From Persicaria tinctoria (Eukaryota; Streptophyta; Magnoliopsida; Caryophyllales; Polygonaceae): a stretch of DNA of 64,000 bases. Under the pieces are notes generated by a model. It was not told the DNA's origin, searched no databases, and saw nothing but the letters and a program-made list of their open reading frames with translations. The position numbers and the translations under genes are program-made. This document shows, in pieces, positions 21,400-33,645 of this stretch (positions are counted from its first letter, which is position 1; each line of letters starts with the position of its first letter). Where the stretch lies: positions 34,587,115 through 34,651,114 of the forward strand of contig JBANSL010000012.1 of assembly GCA_037127255.1 (NCBI GenBank). Reading direction: 5' to 3'.

Positions 21400-21837
21400 T
21401 TATTTCATAGTCGATAATAAGAGTTTAACATCTGACAGGATCAGTTCGATTTCCCAAGGACATTTAGATGGTTTGTTCAGGTGGTTTATGATTATACTGG
21501 AATCACCTTCAATGTGGATTTTATCAATATGGAGTTGTAGGGCATGTTGGATTCCCAACTTAAGAGCAAGGGCTTCTGCTTTCAGGGGACTTTGTTTACC
21601 AAGTTTTTGATAGCAGATGTGTATTGATCGGCCTTCCCAGTCCCGGATTATGGCTCCCGCCGAACTGTCATTATTTGAAACTGTGGATCCATCAAAATTT
21701 AGCTTGAAGGTACCCCATGGAGGTTTGCGCCATTTAATCTTACCATGTTTCTTTTTCTTCGTTATGTGTTTGGGGGGTTGTTTGTGTAAAGTGGGGTCTT
21801 CATCGAGGCTACTTTCAAAGTAGACGTTTTGCTCCAA
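21400..21837 (-). pseudogene. LINE RNase H domain
   Basis: 145 codons in a different frame from zf-RVT. It contains KLNFDGSTVSNNDSSAGAII, then LKAEALALKLGIQHAL, HIEGDSSIIINHLN and the end of the RNase H fold. The catalytic Asp (FDGS), Glu (AEA) and Asp (EGDS) positions are present. The frame change shows this copy cannot make a full ORF2. Confidence 0.88.
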
Positions 21838-22457
21838 TTATCCCTATGAGTGTTAATAATGCATAGAACACAGTCTCTGTGGGGGATAGGGACCTGTCTA
21901 AACACGTATTGGTTCCGAATGTACCAAGCTGTCCACCAAGAGAAGGCAAGCTCACCCTTAGCCACAGAAGTGAGATTGTTTCCAATGAGGGACATGATTT
22001 TTTTAATGTCTCGCGACTGGTTTATCATACTGGATATGGTTGAATTTATGTTTGTTGGGAGGTGGAAGAGAGAGCGCACGTAATGACATTCAAAAAGGAA
22101 GTGAACATCATCGTCCATCGCGTCGTTGCACAAACTGCAAGTGGAGGGCACGGCGGTCCCACGTTGTGCAAGCCTAGACGCAGTCGGGAGACCATTCTGG
22201 CAGACTTTCCATAAAAAAATTTTGACCTTTGGCGGAACATTCAAATTCCAAATCCAAGCATTGTTATCTAAGTTTAAAGAGGATTGACTTGTGACTAATT
22301 TGTATGCACTCGAAGTGGTGAACCAGCCTGCTCTATCAGGCCACCAGTACAACCGGTCCTCAATGGGAGAAACGGGAAGTGGGATGTCCGTGATTTCTTT
22401 GACTATGTCATTTGGTAGCACGCTGTTGAGTTTTTCCTTCCACCATCTTCCACCCAA
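21762..22457 (-). pseudogene. LINE zf-RVT domain
   Basis: 231 codons in the same frame as the RT above. It shows WWPDRAGWFTTSSAYKLV, then WNLNVPPKVKIFLWKVCQNG, and the zinc-binding part CSLCNDAMDDDVHFLFECHY, then FSWWTAWYIRNQYVF. The frame is lost near 21762, where RNase H continues in another frame with about 75 bp of overlap. Confidence 0.9.
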
Positions 22458-22634
22458 AATGTAATCACTAACAGTGTCGTTTATGTTATTAATTTGAGGA
22501 CACTCTTCTCTACCCTGCAGAGAAGAAGTTGTTATCCAATTATCCGTCCAAAATTTGATAGTAGTTCCATTTCCAACTGACCAAATTAGCCCTGATTTAA
22601 ATTTATCAATGAGACTTGTTAGTTTGGCCCATTG

Positions 22635-23531
22635 TCATGAGGAATCACCTCTTTTTTTGTATTCAAGGATGTTAGCTGAGCGTAGGTACTTGTGTTTGAT
22701 TAGGGTAACCCAGACATTATCTGGTTCAGCCAAAATTTTCCAAAGTAATTTCATTTGAAGGGCTTCGTTCATCTCTTTTGATTTTCTAAGTCCTAATCCC
22801 CCACATTTTTTCGGTCTGCAGATCCGATCCCAGCTAATAAGCGGACGGTGTTGAAGATCTTTATTCCAGAAGAACATCCTATTAATCTGATCTAGTTCTT
22901 TATGTATCGATGATGGTAACATAAAGTTTTGCATTGTGTACAATGGTTTGGCCGATAAGTTAGTGTTAATTAGAATTGCACGTCCCTGTTGTGATAATGC
23001 ATTGGCTCGCCATTTACTTAGTTGTTCTTTAGATTTACAGATGATGTCTTCAAAAGTGTGTTTGTTTACTCTACCGTTAATAATCGGACATCCCAAGTAT
23101 TTTTCTAGCGAGTTCTCGTTCAAAATATTTAAACAACCGCTAAGCTCTGAAATCCTAGAACTTGGAATGCCTTTTGTAGCTTGGAAGCTAGATTTATGAT
23201 AATTTACTTTTTGTCCAGAGACTTTACAATACGAATCAATTATTGATCTAACTTTCCGTCCCGCGGCAACACTGCCTTTTGTAAAAATAATGATGTCATC
23301 GGCAAACGATAGGAAAGGAACCCGAGGGCCGTTTCTGCCAAAGGCAAATCCAATTGGACTATTTTCCATATTTGTTTCTGCTGAGAGTTTCCGCGCTAGA
23401 ATTTCTGCTCCTAGAATAAACAAGAACGGAGATAGCGGATCCCCCTGACGAAGACCGCGAGTGGGAAAGAACATGTCAGTAGGGCCGTTGTTAACTAGCA
23501 ATGAGAATGAAACAGTCGTGACACATTCCAT
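22635..23531 (-). pseudogene. LINE reverse transcriptase domain
   Basis: The 298-codon frame carries the later part of a non-LTR RT: GLRQGDPLSPFLFILGAE, then LSFADDIIIF with the catalytic Asp pair, then YLGCPIINGR, SKWRANALSQQGRAILI and RICRPKKCGGLGLRKSKEMN. It ends at a TGA where the family normally has a Trp codon (DSS then stop). Beyond that stop the same frame continues, open, into the zf-RVT frame at 22457-21762. One nonsense change therefore separates two otherwise continuous parts. Confidence 0.9.
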
Positions 23532-23606
23532 AACCCAAGTGATGAAGGTAGGATGAAACCCGAATTTTTCTAATATCTTTCTTGTGAAATTCCAATCCTA
23601 TCTCAA

Positions 23607-24344
23607 ATTTTTTGACCGAACAGTTGATGGGCTGGCTCTCTCTGAGATCCGCCTCTGCTTTTGCACATTATGTCCGTTCATCTCATTATCCGATTTTCTT
23701 TTCCACTTGTTCTGCAATGGCGAGAGGGAGAGAGTACTGTAGTATACCTTCAAATTTTGGTCATTTGAATCTTATTTCCTTTTTTTCCTGATGTTGCTTC
23801 TGACATAGAGACTCAACTCAAGAGCTTTCTGATGTTGCTTCTAGTTGATCTCATGGAGGACTTTTTGTGGAAAGTGGAAACTAACTTTTCCTATTTGGAA
23901 TTACAAATTCAAGCAAAGGGTTGTTAAATGAAATTTTGATATATTCTGGATCTAAATGATAACTCTTCTTTAGAGATGAATAATAACAATTAATTTAGCA
24001 AATAATTACTATTAACCTAGCGAATAGTTGCAAAATTGACCAACCCTTTTGCTATTATCTTAATGATAACTCCTCTTTACACATGAATAATAACTATACG
24101 TCAGCGAATATTTAATATCACCTTATCGAATAGTTCAAACAGTGCACCAAACACTATTCAAACAGTGCACCAAAAAAAAACGTTATCCCACCAAAAAAAC
24201 GTTACGCCACAAAAAAAAAGTACAACACACGCGCACGTAATTCCGCATATGGGTAAGAGGTGGGTCCCACTGATTTTTAATTTAAAAAAAAGCTAAAATT
24301 ATCAAATAATCTAAGCTACCTATTTCATTCAATAAAAGGCTCAG
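23607..24344. other. Intergenic DNA, nothing assignable
   Basis: AT-rich with no supported gene. At 23725-24000 and 24060-24200 there are short direct repeats (GATAACTC...TTAGCGAATA; CAAACAGTGCACCAAA repeated twice) that suggest old duplication. Confidence 0.4.
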
Positions 24345-25342
24345 ATCTAATTCTAGAGAGAGAGACTTTGCCTCTCACTAGAATTCCCTTACCTGTTTCT
24401 GCCTTCCAAATCTTTTTACTGAACTTTCATTTCAAGCAAAAGTACAGACTCAAGGGAAATCCAATTTGCTTACACTTTTTGTTTTTCCCTTCTTCCTAAA
24501 TCCTATTTCTTCAACATATCCCACAAATCTATTGGGTTGTCAGGGAATTCAATTTGTTTTTCTAGCGGAAGTTGGGGCTCGTCTCCAAATGCAATCAGTG
24601 GTTCGTGGGCTCGTCTCGAGCCCCTATGGTGGCACTTTGGTGTCCCGGTCTCCTTCCTCATTCAATTCGACGTCTTCCTCGTCCAAATTGGCCGGCGAGT
24701 TCGACGTCGATGAGTTCTATAGTTGTGCGTCCTTCGGATGATTCCCCGGTGCAATCCGCTCCCAAATCGATCTTGGTGGCGTGCCACCTCCGTTCCCGGC
24801 TCGGACTTTGTTCCCCTGGAATTGTGAACCATGGTGGTCCGGTATGTCGTTGCTACTTCCTACAGCTTCGCCTTGTGTCCACTTTTGTCTTCATCGTCCA
24901 CCCCTCTGTCCTCTTCTTGCTCCTCCACGCTAGTGGTTGTTCCGGTGGTCCTCCGATGGCGCCGTCTGCGTCAAGTCCTTGCCGTGCACGAGTTATGCCT
25001 TGTCGTGCAAGTCTGGTTGACTGTGTTCTTGGCGTGCAAGGCTAACCTTTCTCCTTGCACGCCAAGTATTAATTTTTTTTTCAAATATTGTTTTATATCT
25101 GAAATGCCGAATATATATGGTGTCGCACTAGTGGCGCTTGGCTTCGGTTTGTAGTCTATGTTGTATCCAACTTTTTGGATTAGGTTTGTTTGGTCGCCCG
25201 AAATTGTTTGCTTGTCTCTCCCTAGTTTGCACCATTTTTTTATTGTCTTTGTATGTTTTGACGGTTCGCCGTCTGCTGACTTTGTCGGCCTCTCGAGGTG
25301 TCAGGCATGTTTGAACCTCGAATTATTACCTTATAAAAAAAA
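24345..25342 (+). other. Unclassified GC-rich unit ending in an A tail
   Basis: A G+C-rich block with several moderate frames (24466-24741, 24572-25045, 24831-25154), none with a recognisable domain. The block ends CCTTATAAAAAAAAG at about 25328-25342 after a CTCGAGGTGTCAGGCATG stretch, like the 3' end of a non-LTR element or processed transcript. No flanking duplication was found. The identity is open. Confidence 0.3.
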
Positions 25343-25355
25343 GCCCGGATATGTT

Positions 25356-27747
25356 TGTAACACCCCCTTTTATTACCCGAGGGAATGTCACAGCGCCAGT
25401 GATTACTCGGACTTTAATGTCTTTGTAACCACCTTAGGCTTATAGGGACATGCAACCATGCTCCCATAAACAAGATGATAATAACTAACAAATGAAATAC
25501 AATTAAATAGCGGAAGACTTGAAATATAAAAATAATTCTTTATTAACGTGTCCTCTAAAATTGAGGATTTAACTTTATAACTTGATAATATTACAGCGGA
25601 AGACTTTTAAATAAAATATTTAACACCTATACAACATATCTATAAAATTTAAACTTAAAATCCAACGTCAAAAGTAACTTAAATATCTTCTCAACTTTTC
25701 TTATCTTCTCTTCTGAGACTCGACCTAAACCTGCGAAAACTGGTCTGGCATCCGGAATGAAGGACACCAGCCATCCAAATATAGGACGGTTAGTTCGCAA
25801 GAACTAGCAAATGACGGCTCGAAAACTGGGACAACTTTGGACTCAAACTCAGTGACCATAATACGGTATGAATCTAAACCCAAATGCGATTATTAAGAAT
25901 ATTTTATGTGAAGGCTTAACATTTTAAAACACGACTCCTGAGACACGGATAATCCAGAAGGATTGAGTAACAAAAGATGCGAGTGACGAGCACTCTTAGG
26001 AACCATACTCCGAGTACGAATGAAATATGATACAAAGCTAATTGTAATCACCGTGAAAACACTTTTAATAACATTACTTACCACATTACTACACTAGTCA
26101 AACAAGGGAGATACTTTATTATATTAAATTAAATGTTTTATCATAACCTTACAAAACACTTCTAGTAAACCAACAATGGCACACTCCTTCATGGAAGTGT
26201 AAGGGTTTCATGAAACTTTAAAACCGAGAGCGCTATGTCTCGTATCACTTACATAAGACGCTAGGTCTTGATGAGAGCGCAATGTCTCATATCACTTACA
26301 TAAGACACTATGTCTTGATGAGAGCGTCATGTCTCATATCACCACCTATCTTACTTAACATGAGCTCAAACAAAACTTGGTATCCTACTACTAGGTTCAC
26401 ATGACTTTGCATTGATTGATACGTTTTACTTTGATTGATCTTGATTTAATTTAGTTCCAATCGTAACACACAATCCTCACATTTGTTAACTATTTTATTA
26501 AGACACCCTAGGTGATCACACAACACAAAATAACCCATGTTATTTATAGGTAAGATGGATGCCAAATGAAATGAAAGCAAATAAAATAAAGGATGGAAAC
26601 ATCAAAGAAATAACATGTTCCATTCCTAACCAATTAGCATGAAAGGACAAAAATAAATCATGCTTTAAATGACCGGTGGGTAACGATATTATTATTATTA
26701 TCTTATTAAGGTCACCCAATTAAACTTGCCAAATTCAAACTGAACGGTAACTAAATCACACAAGCAGGTGAATTGTAATTTATTTTATTTAACTTGGCAA
26801 GCAATCAAAGACAGGAAAACAAACAAGACGCGAAGGCACCAATTGAGCAGAAAGGCTCGGAATGTCACTTGCCTGAATTGAAATCGCAAGTGCGTGTTTG
26901 AATATTTTTATCTCGAATCGAAATCTTTGTATGGCCGTATGGGTTGACGAGTCTCTGCGATTTAATGGAATTGGAAAGTGATTTATGCCCACATAAAAGT
27001 ATGGGTTAGAATCTGAAAATTTTAAAAACTAAAAAGAGCATTGTTTGGAAAGAATAGAAGTATGGGAGGCTTTACGTAATTATGTTTCTTCCTCCTCCCT
27101 CCCGTCACAAGTAGACAGCCCCTGTGCAGAAACGCTCGACAACGTCGGACCTTCGGCAGGCTCTCGATGACAACCTAGGGCTCGGCGGCGCAGGCTGACA
27201 GCGGCTACATGACCGTGGTGGCGTGGCGAGTCCGTCGGTGGTGACCACTGGCGGCTTTGGTGGTGGTAAGATGGCAGTCGACATCAAAGAAGCGGAGCCC
27301 CGGTGTGATGAATCGAAATGGGGTTTTTGAATTCGGAAAGTTTTTGTGAAAAACTTGTGAAGAGGATTGTTTTTAGAGAGGTTTAGAACCCAATGGAATA
27401 GGCTAGACGCTTGGATCTCTTCTCTACGGAATGAATTTCAATGAACACCAACCCCTATATTTATAGTCGATTTCAAACGGAGGCGATTTGGATAGAATCG
27501 AATCCATAGGGATAACTAAATATCTTTCTAGAAGCTATCTAGGTGGTTAATCTGATAAAATATACCATAATTTGGGCGGAATGGATAAAACTCCGAATTT
27601 AGGATAAACTCGTTCGAGCTCGTTCTGGATTCGAAATCACCAATTAGTTAAAGATATAGATATGATAAGACTCGGGCAACATTCTAGAAGCAAAAACGTT
27701 AAGATTCGAGCAAGATTTGAGGAAGGTTAAAATCACAAATTTCAACA
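25356..27747 (-). mobile_element. Long LTR, probably Ty3/Gypsy, minus strand
   Basis: Starts TGTAACACCCCCTTTTATTA on the plus strand, the complement of a typical ...GGGTGTTACA LTR end, and can end ...AAATTTCAACA at 27747 (complement TGTTGAAATTTGTGATTTT). TG/CA ends are present, but the 5-bp flanks do not match, so limits are tentative. Inside are a 47-bp tandem repeat, a TATATTTATAG-like site near 27461 and GC-rich DNA near 27105-27290. No internal region adjoins; it may be a solo LTR. Confidence 0.55.
26226..26342. repeat. 47-bp tandem repeat in the LTR
   Basis: Two full units (26226-26272, 26273-26319) and a partial third (to 26342), each beginning GAGAGCG and containing ATGTCTC(A/G)TATCACTTAC and GTCTTGAT. 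A few substitutions separate the units. Confidence 0.9.
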
Positions 27748-28288
27748 GTGAACTGGGCAAGCGGGAGGTTGAAGATGGGTTCTACTGAACCGGTTCAACA
27801 TTTTTTTGATGGGTTTGGTTCACTTGAACCGAAAGAAATAAAAATAGAAACCATTGGTTCAAGCCTTATTTCTATTTATAAATATATGTACATGTATACC
27901 CGAAATTTCATTTATTTAAATCCTACATAATTTAAATAATATCATAAAATTTAATTTAAATACATTTCATTTTGCATAATAACATTTCTTTTAAAACCTT
28001 ATATTAAAATAAAGTACAATTATAATTCCCTCTCCATTTCGAAGAAAACCATACAACTTTGCCTTAAACAATATAACTTCAAATCTAATTTATTTACTAT
28101 AGATGCATATGAATAAATAACAATAAAAATGAAATATCTCAAGAATAGTTATAAAAACTTAAATGTATAGTTAATTTGAAAGACTTTTCTAAGTTCAAAA
28201 TAAAAGGACTTTTATTACGAAAATTATATTTACTTAAAAAGAAATACCCAAAGATAATTTGGGGTATTTCAATGTTAGCATTTAACAC
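27748..28288. other. Intergenic DNA, nothing assignable
   Basis: AT-rich. A small inverted pattern at 27790-27865 (GAACCGGTTCAAC, GGTTCACTTGAACC) is the only structure seen. Confidence 0.4.
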
Positions 28289-28931
28289 TAGGGGTGTGCA
28301 TCGGTCTAAAACCGAATCGAACCGGGCCAAACCGAACCAAACCGAAAATCTCAAATTCTCAAACCGAAAGCCGAACCGAATGCATTAGGTTCGGTTCGGT
28401 TATTTGCCGGTTCGTTTGTGTTCGGTTCGGTTTTAACATAATTAAACCTAATTTTCATTAAAAAAAATTTTAAGTATACAAATATATATAAAATATAGTA
28501 TATATACACATTCCAAAATATGTGTATATATTCCAAAATATGTGTACATATTCCAAAATACTTTAAAGTATACAAAATTTAAAATTTTAACAAATACAGT
28601 ATATATACAAATACAACATATTATACATACACATGCAAATCTAGTGTATATATGTGTATTTAAATATAATGTATGTATACACATTATGTAGCCACATTAT
28701 GCAAATACAGTAAGTATGTGTGTATATATAAAATATTCAAAAACACATATATATAAAATATATTTATGTAGTGTATAAAAAAATTCGGTTTAACACAAAC
28801 CGAGCCGAAACCGAACCAAAACCGAAAAATGAAAATTCTCGAACCGAAAAACTTCGCTTCGGTTCGGTTCGGTTTGGTTTGTGTTGGTTCGACACAAAAA
28901 TTCGGTTTGGACCGAATCATGCACACCCCTA
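28289..28931. mobile_element. hAT-type MITE (AGGGGTGTGCA ends)
   Basis: Starts TAGGGGTGTGCATCGGT and ends ATCATGCACACCCCTA. The flanks TTTAACAC (28281-28288) and TTTAACGC (28932-28939) match at 7 of 8. The subterminal regions carry many CCGAACCG/CGGTTCGG repeats at both ends, forming a large fold-back. The 643-bp interior is AT-rich with CATATTCCAAAATATGTGTA repeats and no transposase. Confidence 0.92.
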
Positions 28932-29039
28932 TTTAACGCCGTATAGGATAGGAACACATGACCTAACCTCTATATATATAATGAATCTCAATATCATGCT
29001 CATGCTCATGCTCTCTCTCTCTCTCTCATATGACTCTAC
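28932..29039. repeat. CATGCT and CT simple repeats before the LTR
   Basis: Contains CATGCTCATGCTCATGCT followed by (CT)n at about 28999-29027. The 5-mer TCTAC (29035-29039) directly precedes the LTR. Confidence 0.8.
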
Positions 29040-31152
29040 TGTAAAGGCTCGGATTTTAAATCCTAATTTTTTTTCAAAAAAAGTAAAAAAAATTGAATTT
29101 AAAAGGGGAATTTAACGGAAAACTCGCTAAGACGGATTTTAGAACTCTTAAAGCGGATTCCGGCCAAAATTTGAAATTTATGCAAAATAGATTTTATTCC
29201 GCTTTCATATGCCGAGAATTAGAAAACGATGTTCATATTTCATTATTAAATTCATATTGGAAAATTTAAAATTTATTTTGAACAAGCCGGGATAAGATCG
29301 AGAGAACGGGTCTCGGAATTTGATTCCGGGTATTTGTAAGTTTGAGAATTAGGGGGACTACATATCCTTTTTGTCTCTTCCCCCCTTGACTTCTTCCGGA
29401 TCAACCAAGATCCCTCTTCCTCTCCCTTTTCGATCAGAGGCAACAGCTGCAAGCAACCTCCTTTTCCAGCTCATTTCTTTGTTTCTTTTCCCAGTTAAAC
29501 CCAACACACACCCTCTCATTTCTCTTACCCACATTTTCCTCCCTTCCTAGGCTAAGCCTGCTTGATTCCGTCTCCGACGAAGCCTGAGGAACCTCCAACG
29601 AGTTCTCCGGCGACCTTCGAGACCTCCCCAGTAAGCTCTCCTTCTCCTTTCCTTTCATTTTTCTGTCCGTGTGTGAATTGGTGTTGGGTAGTCGGTTAGG
29701 TGGTCGGAGTCCGGGTCCGGAATCGCTGTTGGAGGCCTCCCCTTTTTTCTCCCTTCCCTTCGGTTTTCTGGGCAAAAATGGAGGTCTCTGCTCCTCCTTT
29801 CATTCGAATAGAAAGGTAGAAGAAAGAGTTGTGGGATCCCACTCTTGCCATCTCACACGTACGCCAACTCACCCTGGGGCCCTTTCCTTTTTTTTTACAC
29901 GTCATCCGGCTCCATCCCCTCACTCTTTTTTCCATTCGTCTTCAGGGAAAGGAAATGGAACATTTAGAATTGTGGGCCTAATCATGTGGGCCGAATTAGG
30001 GATTTCAAAAGCAAATCAACATTGGGCCTATTCAATATAATGTACTAATCTCAGTTTTGGGCATAAATTCTTTTAAATGAACTCGGTTTGGGAGTTTTAA
30101 CAAAATGAAGGGGGTGATATACAATTTTTACAAAATAAGGGGCAATTTGTTAATTCCATAAAGGGCTGATTTTATTAAATAAAAATGGTTGGAATTTTTA
30201 AGGGATTTGGAGGTATTTTATGAAAGTGGTTAAAAGAAAATGGTATTTAAAAATATTATATAATATTATTGAGATTTAAAATATAAAACATTATTATTGA
30301 GATTTAAATATATAATATTATGGTAATTTAAAAATATAATATTATGAGACTTGGATTTTAGAAGAAGGAATTTGACGAACATTTCTAAAGGTCGGAATTT
30401 TTAACTAGTTAACTCGGATTTCGAAATGGTTTTGGAGGTAACTTGGGAATCTGACTTGTTCGGTGACTAACTAGCATGTTGATATGATTGATTGACTAAT
30501 ATCATGACTTGTGTGGACTAATGACATGATTGGTTGACTAAAGGCATGATGCGATATTAGAATGATGTATCGTTTGAGTTATACCTCATGAACTATGATG
30601 AAAATGATAAACTTTTGAGATATATAAAAACGTGGAGATATTATGATGGACACATGAATGTGGCGGAATTGAAGGATGAGAATGATGTGGTCTTATGGAA
30701 TGTGGCGATATGATTTGATGGAATGATGATTTCGATGTGGTTATGATTCTATTGAATGATGTGTGCCTTGAGTGATTGAATGGTTAGATGCAGACTTATA
30801 TATGTGTTCTCATATGTATCTAGGCGATATTGTTTGATTCTTCGCGCTACTTGCCGGATGTTCTATTATGTTGTTCTGCATAGCCAGGCGAGTTCCTATA
30901 TGAGCTCACTCAGATTCAAAAATATATCTCCCTGCTTGTAGCCATGTGCATACTAGGTGCTTGCATTCATAATAAAGCATGTCATGTAGTATCCTGCTAG
31001 GATTGCACTCATGATTGAGCATTCGTTTACTCATTGCTTTTTTAAACAGAACGGTCGTTATCTGTGAAGTGACTAGAGTCTTTGCTAGGGTTATAGGAGG
31101 ACCCAGTCCCATCGGGTCCCGTCTTGAGTCAACCGAGTCATGGAACTTCCTT
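29040..31152 (+). mobile_element. LTR copy 1 of the TGTAAAGG family, truncated
   Basis: Starts TGTAAAGGCTCGGATT and is nearly identical to LTR copy 3 (51300-54723), except that about 0.6 kb present there (about 51805-52406) is missing here at about 29532. It runs to ...TCATGGAACTTCCTTAT, where Athila-like sequence takes over; about 0.7 kb of the LTR end is lost. GC-rich leader-like DNA (29400-29900) gives several spurious frames. A tract at 30900-31100 is well conserved among copies 1-3. Confidence 0.85.
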
Positions 31153-32582
31153 ATCAAATTTGGTGCCATTGCCGGGGATTTTCAGTCGCCTTAAATCCTA
31201 TCAAATAAATCCGACTAACCTAACTAATGTAGTTTGGCAAGTACGGGTCGATCCCACAGAGAGTCAACGATTCGTATGCAAGTCAAGTGTGTCAACAAGA
31301 ACAAGAAACAAAGAGGGGGGATTTTTATGATTCAAACTAACTAATTAAGAAACAAAAATATACAAAAGTAGCAAACTAAACAGCTTGAGTGAATGAATAT
31401 GATAGAATAGCTTAGGTCAATCAATCTCAGCAATCAGGTTTCATCCACTGATCATCGAAATCGAATAGATAACTTTCTTCTGAATACTTTGTTGGGGAAA
31501 GACTATGTCTTTTGAATCTAATTCCGTATCGAATCTAGTTAATAGGACAACCAGACCTTGAAAACCCTAATTATCAAACAATCTTGAAACTATCAAGATT
31601 CAATTCAATAATCGATGAAGCTTAAAGGAAATCAACAAAGACAATCGACACGCACAACCAGTTATTGCATCAATTGCAAATCAATTCTCTATACAAATCC
31701 CTAAATCAACCAGTTTCAGAGATTTATACTTCGCTACTCAAGAATATAGATAGTTCAACCAGAAATTACCTATATCTAGCTATAGATTATCATGAAAAGG
31801 CATCAGTTGATCAGACTAATGGAAATTCACGAAAATCCTAAACAATCAGCGCAAAGAATTGATAATATTCAAAGAGGAGTATTAAGAACAGAAATCTCAC
31901 AATGAAATGATAAGCCTGACGCTTCGATTAATCTTTCCAAACAAAGAAGTTTTAGTGGTTCATACTTGAAGAGAAATCACAAAAGTCTCCCCACTATGTC
32001 AGAATTGATCCATCTCCAGAAAACCTCAAAAAACTACCACGTTCATCGCCTTTAACCTAATAATAATAATATGTTTCATGAATTATCAACCACAAAGAGA
32101 AGGCCCAAGCCCAACTCAAAGTAACAAACCACGTTGTGTCTACTCCACCCGAGTTCTTTTGAACAGTAATCTTGACGTCCAGACTTCGCTGTTTTCAAGG
32201 CCGAATTTGGAAAAGTCGTAAACACGAAAGTTGTAGGTCTTCGAATCCTCTTTCCAACAAGTATAAGTGCGCCCCGATCCGATAACTACAACTTTCAAAC
32301 GACTCGTTTTAGTGCAGCATCGCCAACCTGGACAATTCCAATCTTTTCATGTTTAGCCCCTCTCCTCGGCTCTCGTGCTCTTCTATTCTCGTCCAATCTT
32401 CCAACATTGGCTCGAGCTTAGCTTCACCTCTTTACAATCACCTGAAATCATGCACAAACTTCGTAGATTCCAACTCTAATTGAAGCATAATCAAAACATG
32501 AAAACCACTCTAACTCATGCATTTTACCCTACCTAAACACATCTAAATGTCTATATTAACACTACGTAAATGTGTCTTATCA
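31153..32582 (-). mobile_element. Athila-like LTR, minus strand
   Basis: The plus-strand right end ...TGTGTCTTATCA is followed at once by AACTCCCCCACACTT, the complement of an Athila-type polypurine tract, so this is the 3' LTR of a minus-strand element. Near the other end GGGTCGATCCCACAGAGAG recurs in related form in the LTRs at 40641 and 55571. The left limit is unclear because TTTGGTGCCATTGCCGGGG, a primer-binding-site-like motif in plus orientation, lies at 31157-31175. Confidence 0.7.
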
Positions 32583-33628
32583 AACTCCCCCACACTTAAA
32601 CCTTTCTTGTCCTCAAGAAAACAAAACCAATCCAATCAAACACCACAAATACACTCTTCATGGATTCACCTTGTCAACGATAAAACCGAAAATCAAGTAG
32701 GAAGCACAAGACAAAAATCAACATCCTCAAATGTATTTGAGCAACTCTAAGGCTTAGGTAGATTTCAATCCAACCTCACCGGGTACATAAAGTGTTTCAC
32801 TCATCGCTCTTGTGTTTAGGCTAATTCAATTCCGCTCAAACTCAATCCAATGCAACTAGGCTACATAAAAATTGAAATCCACATCACAATCTCCACCGTG
32901 AGTGACATTACAAACAATAATCATCATGAGGTCTTGTAAGGCTTGTAATGGGGCTCGGGTAAGAACATCAAGGTATGGAAAGATTTAGGCTTTGTGGTGC
33001 TAAAAATCCGGGAAAAAGATCGAGAACTCAACTGCAACCGGAAAAACACTCAAAACCAAACATTTCTTCAACCAAAAGAATTCAAACTTTAACTCCATCC
33101 ACAAATAAAAACTTAAGCACAACTCTTGTTAACCTTCTCACATTTTTTTTTCTCTTGATTTTTCAATGATTTTTCTTCTTCTCTTTTCTTGATTTTTTTT
33201 CCTTTTACGATCTTTCCTCGACTTTTACTCATAAGTGAATTTTATCCTCCTTAGGCCCCAATTATTAAGCACAATAATCATCCATATGAAGCTCAAAAAG
33301 AATACATCACCCATACATAATTTTCAAATGCTCAAAATACTCCACTAATACACATTTTCACCAATCTTCTCCCTATTTCCCGGAAAGGGTAAGGCTAAAA
33401 TTGGCTAAAAGACATTTTGTGAGGCTAACAAAATGGGCTAAAAGGCTCAAATTTGGCTTCAAGGAGAGGATACTATGTAAGGTGGAAAGAGAATAACATG
33501 GCTAACAAAAGATTAATGCCTCAATCACATGAAAATCACAAGTAATAATCAAAATATATGGCCTTGATATAGATATTAATCTCAATTTTCAGAGGTAGTC
33601 ACATTGGAGAGCATCAGACACAAGAAGC
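32583..33628 (-). mobile_element. Athila-like internal region (3' part)
   Basis: Starts with the polypurine complement CTCCCCCACACTTAAAC and TTGTCCTCAAG. It continues with non-coding sequence that parallels 38205-38890 and 57200-58000, for example GTTGTAATGGGGC/GGCTTGTAATGGGGC and GTGGTGCTAAAAATCCGGG. It is broken at 33629 by the block between the 17-bp repeats and resumes at 42446. Confidence 0.75.
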
Positions 33629-33645
33629 AAAAGGACATCAATAAA
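33629..33645. repeat. 17-bp direct repeat, left copy
   Basis: AAAAGGACATCAATAAA, identical to 42429-42445. The Athila-like sequence is continuous across the two copies, so they look like the target-site duplication of one insertion event. Confidence 0.85.

Larger units (their letters stand above)
21223..23596 (-). mobile_element. 5'-truncated L1-like LINE
   Basis: The direct repeats CCTATCTCAA at 21213-21222 and 23597-23606 flank the unit. The minus-strand 3' end finishes GAATTCTTTCCTAATC plus an A run (plus-strand T run 21223-21232). Minus-strand order is reverse transcriptase, zf-RVT, RNase H. The endonuclease and the start of RT are missing, so truncation occurred at insertion. The related copy ending at 42428 has the same 3' end GAATTCTTTCCTAATAAAA. 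Confidence 0.93.

Noticed and set aside
24572..25045. 157-codon ORF as a gene
   Set aside because: No recognisable domain, competing frames on the same strand, and an A-tailed end suggest a repeat-derived unit.
27105..27287. Pro-rich minus-strand ORF
   Set aside because: It lies inside a long LTR in a short GC-rich patch and has no recognisable features.
29434..30040. ORFs of 79-123 codons in LTR copy 1, also in copy 3
   Set aside because: They lie in GC-rich LTR leader sequence, on both strands, and frames differ between copies.
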